A DNA stretch of 5,121 nt from Methanosarcinaceae archaeon (GTDB lineage: Archaea > Halobacteriota > Methanosarcinia > Methanosarcinales > Methanosarcinaceae). A model generated the notes under the pieces. That model did no database searches. It was not told where the DNA came from and saw nothing but the letters and a program-made list of their open reading frames with translations. The stretch is taken from positions 1 to 5,121 of the forward strand of contig DQIO01000156.1 in the NCBI GenBank assembly GCA_020793555.1. The letters are read 5' to 3'. Shown here in pieces: positions 5,025 through 5,121 of this stretch. How positions within the stretch are numbered: the first letter of the stretch is position 1; each line of letters opens with the position of its first letter. The position numbers and the translations under genes were made by a program.

Positions 5025-5121
5025 AGTGTCACGTCAACTATCAAGTGTCTGGTTATTAAGATAGGTTATATGGCACAATTTCAATTTTCTAAACTCCAAG
5101 ATGACCGAACGGTTTCTACAC
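5025..5121 (-). mobile_element. Right IS terminus, continuing past the window edge
   Basis: This is the inverted partner of 3833-3925. The outer end of the element lies at about 5025, where AGTGTCACGTCAACT begins on the plus strand; similarity between the two copies stops just before it. Similarity continues to the last base of the window, so the body of the element should lie to the right. The family is not identified. Confidence 0.
5034..5121 (-). CDS. Transposase C-terminus, partial at the window edge (right copy)
   Basis: On the minus strand a frame enters from beyond the right edge and ends at TGA (5036-5034). Its last 28 codons end in VILEFRKLKLCHITYLNNQT, then LDS. The tail resembles the plus-strand remnant ending at 3916 (LEFRKL, then CHI-Y, then TL-S), and both stop codons sit 9 nt before the shared element end. 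A short distance between the stop and the terminus is normal for an IS transposase gene. Only the tail is visible, so neither the catalytic type nor intactness can be judged. Confidence 0.
   Translation of the reverse strand, partial: CRNRSVILEFRKLKLCHITYLNNQTLDS

Overview
The window looks like a euryarchaeal methanogen chromosome, most likely a member of the Methanosarcinales. This placement is inference from gene content, not from a marker gene. The supporting points are a COG1078-type HD phosphohydrolase, an LpdD-like protein paired with UbiX, a NosD-like beta-helix surface protein, AT-rich intergenic DNA with archaeal-looking TATA elements, GTG starts, and densely packed genes in the core cluster.

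Layout. (1) Positions 1-526, minus strand: the N-terminal part of an exported right-handed beta-helix protein. A 1-nt frameshift separates its signal peptide from the mature protein, and the gene runs off the left edge. (2) Positions 527-795: an AT-rich divergent promoter region. (3) Positions 796-3721, plus strand: a tight run of four genes with gaps of 4, 39 and 3 nt. They encode an HD-domain phosphohydrolase, an LpdD-like prenyl-FMN chaperone, the flavin prenyltransferase UbiX and an ABC-2 type permease. (4) Positions 3722-4038: an intergenic region holding the degenerate 3' end of an insertion sequence (IS; transposase tail and terminus up to 3925). (5) Positions 4039-4821: a second, unrelated HD-domain hydrolase with the residues for a two-metal centre. 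(6) Positions 4822-5121: a GC-richer scrap with a cysteine-rich open frame, then the 3' end of a second, related IS entering from the right edge in the opposite orientation.

How the genes work together. UbiX makes prenylated FMN, the cofactor of UbiD-family decarboxylases. LpdD-like proteins are thought to help deliver or mature that cofactor. In methanogenic archaea a known client is the UbiD-like anhydromevalonate phosphate decarboxylase of the archaeal mevalonate route, so this pair plausibly supports membrane-lipid isoprenoid synthesis. No UbiD gene lies in the window. The permease lacks its ATPase here.

The right third is an accessory patch. Two IS tails in convergent orientation bracket the second HD gene, so that gene may be a passenger or a bystander between independent insertions. 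I found no convincing CRISPR array, tRNA, rRNA or defence system. The least ordinary points are the frameshifted surface-protein leader, the inverted IS tails around the HD gene, and the cysteine-rich orphan frame beside the right tail.
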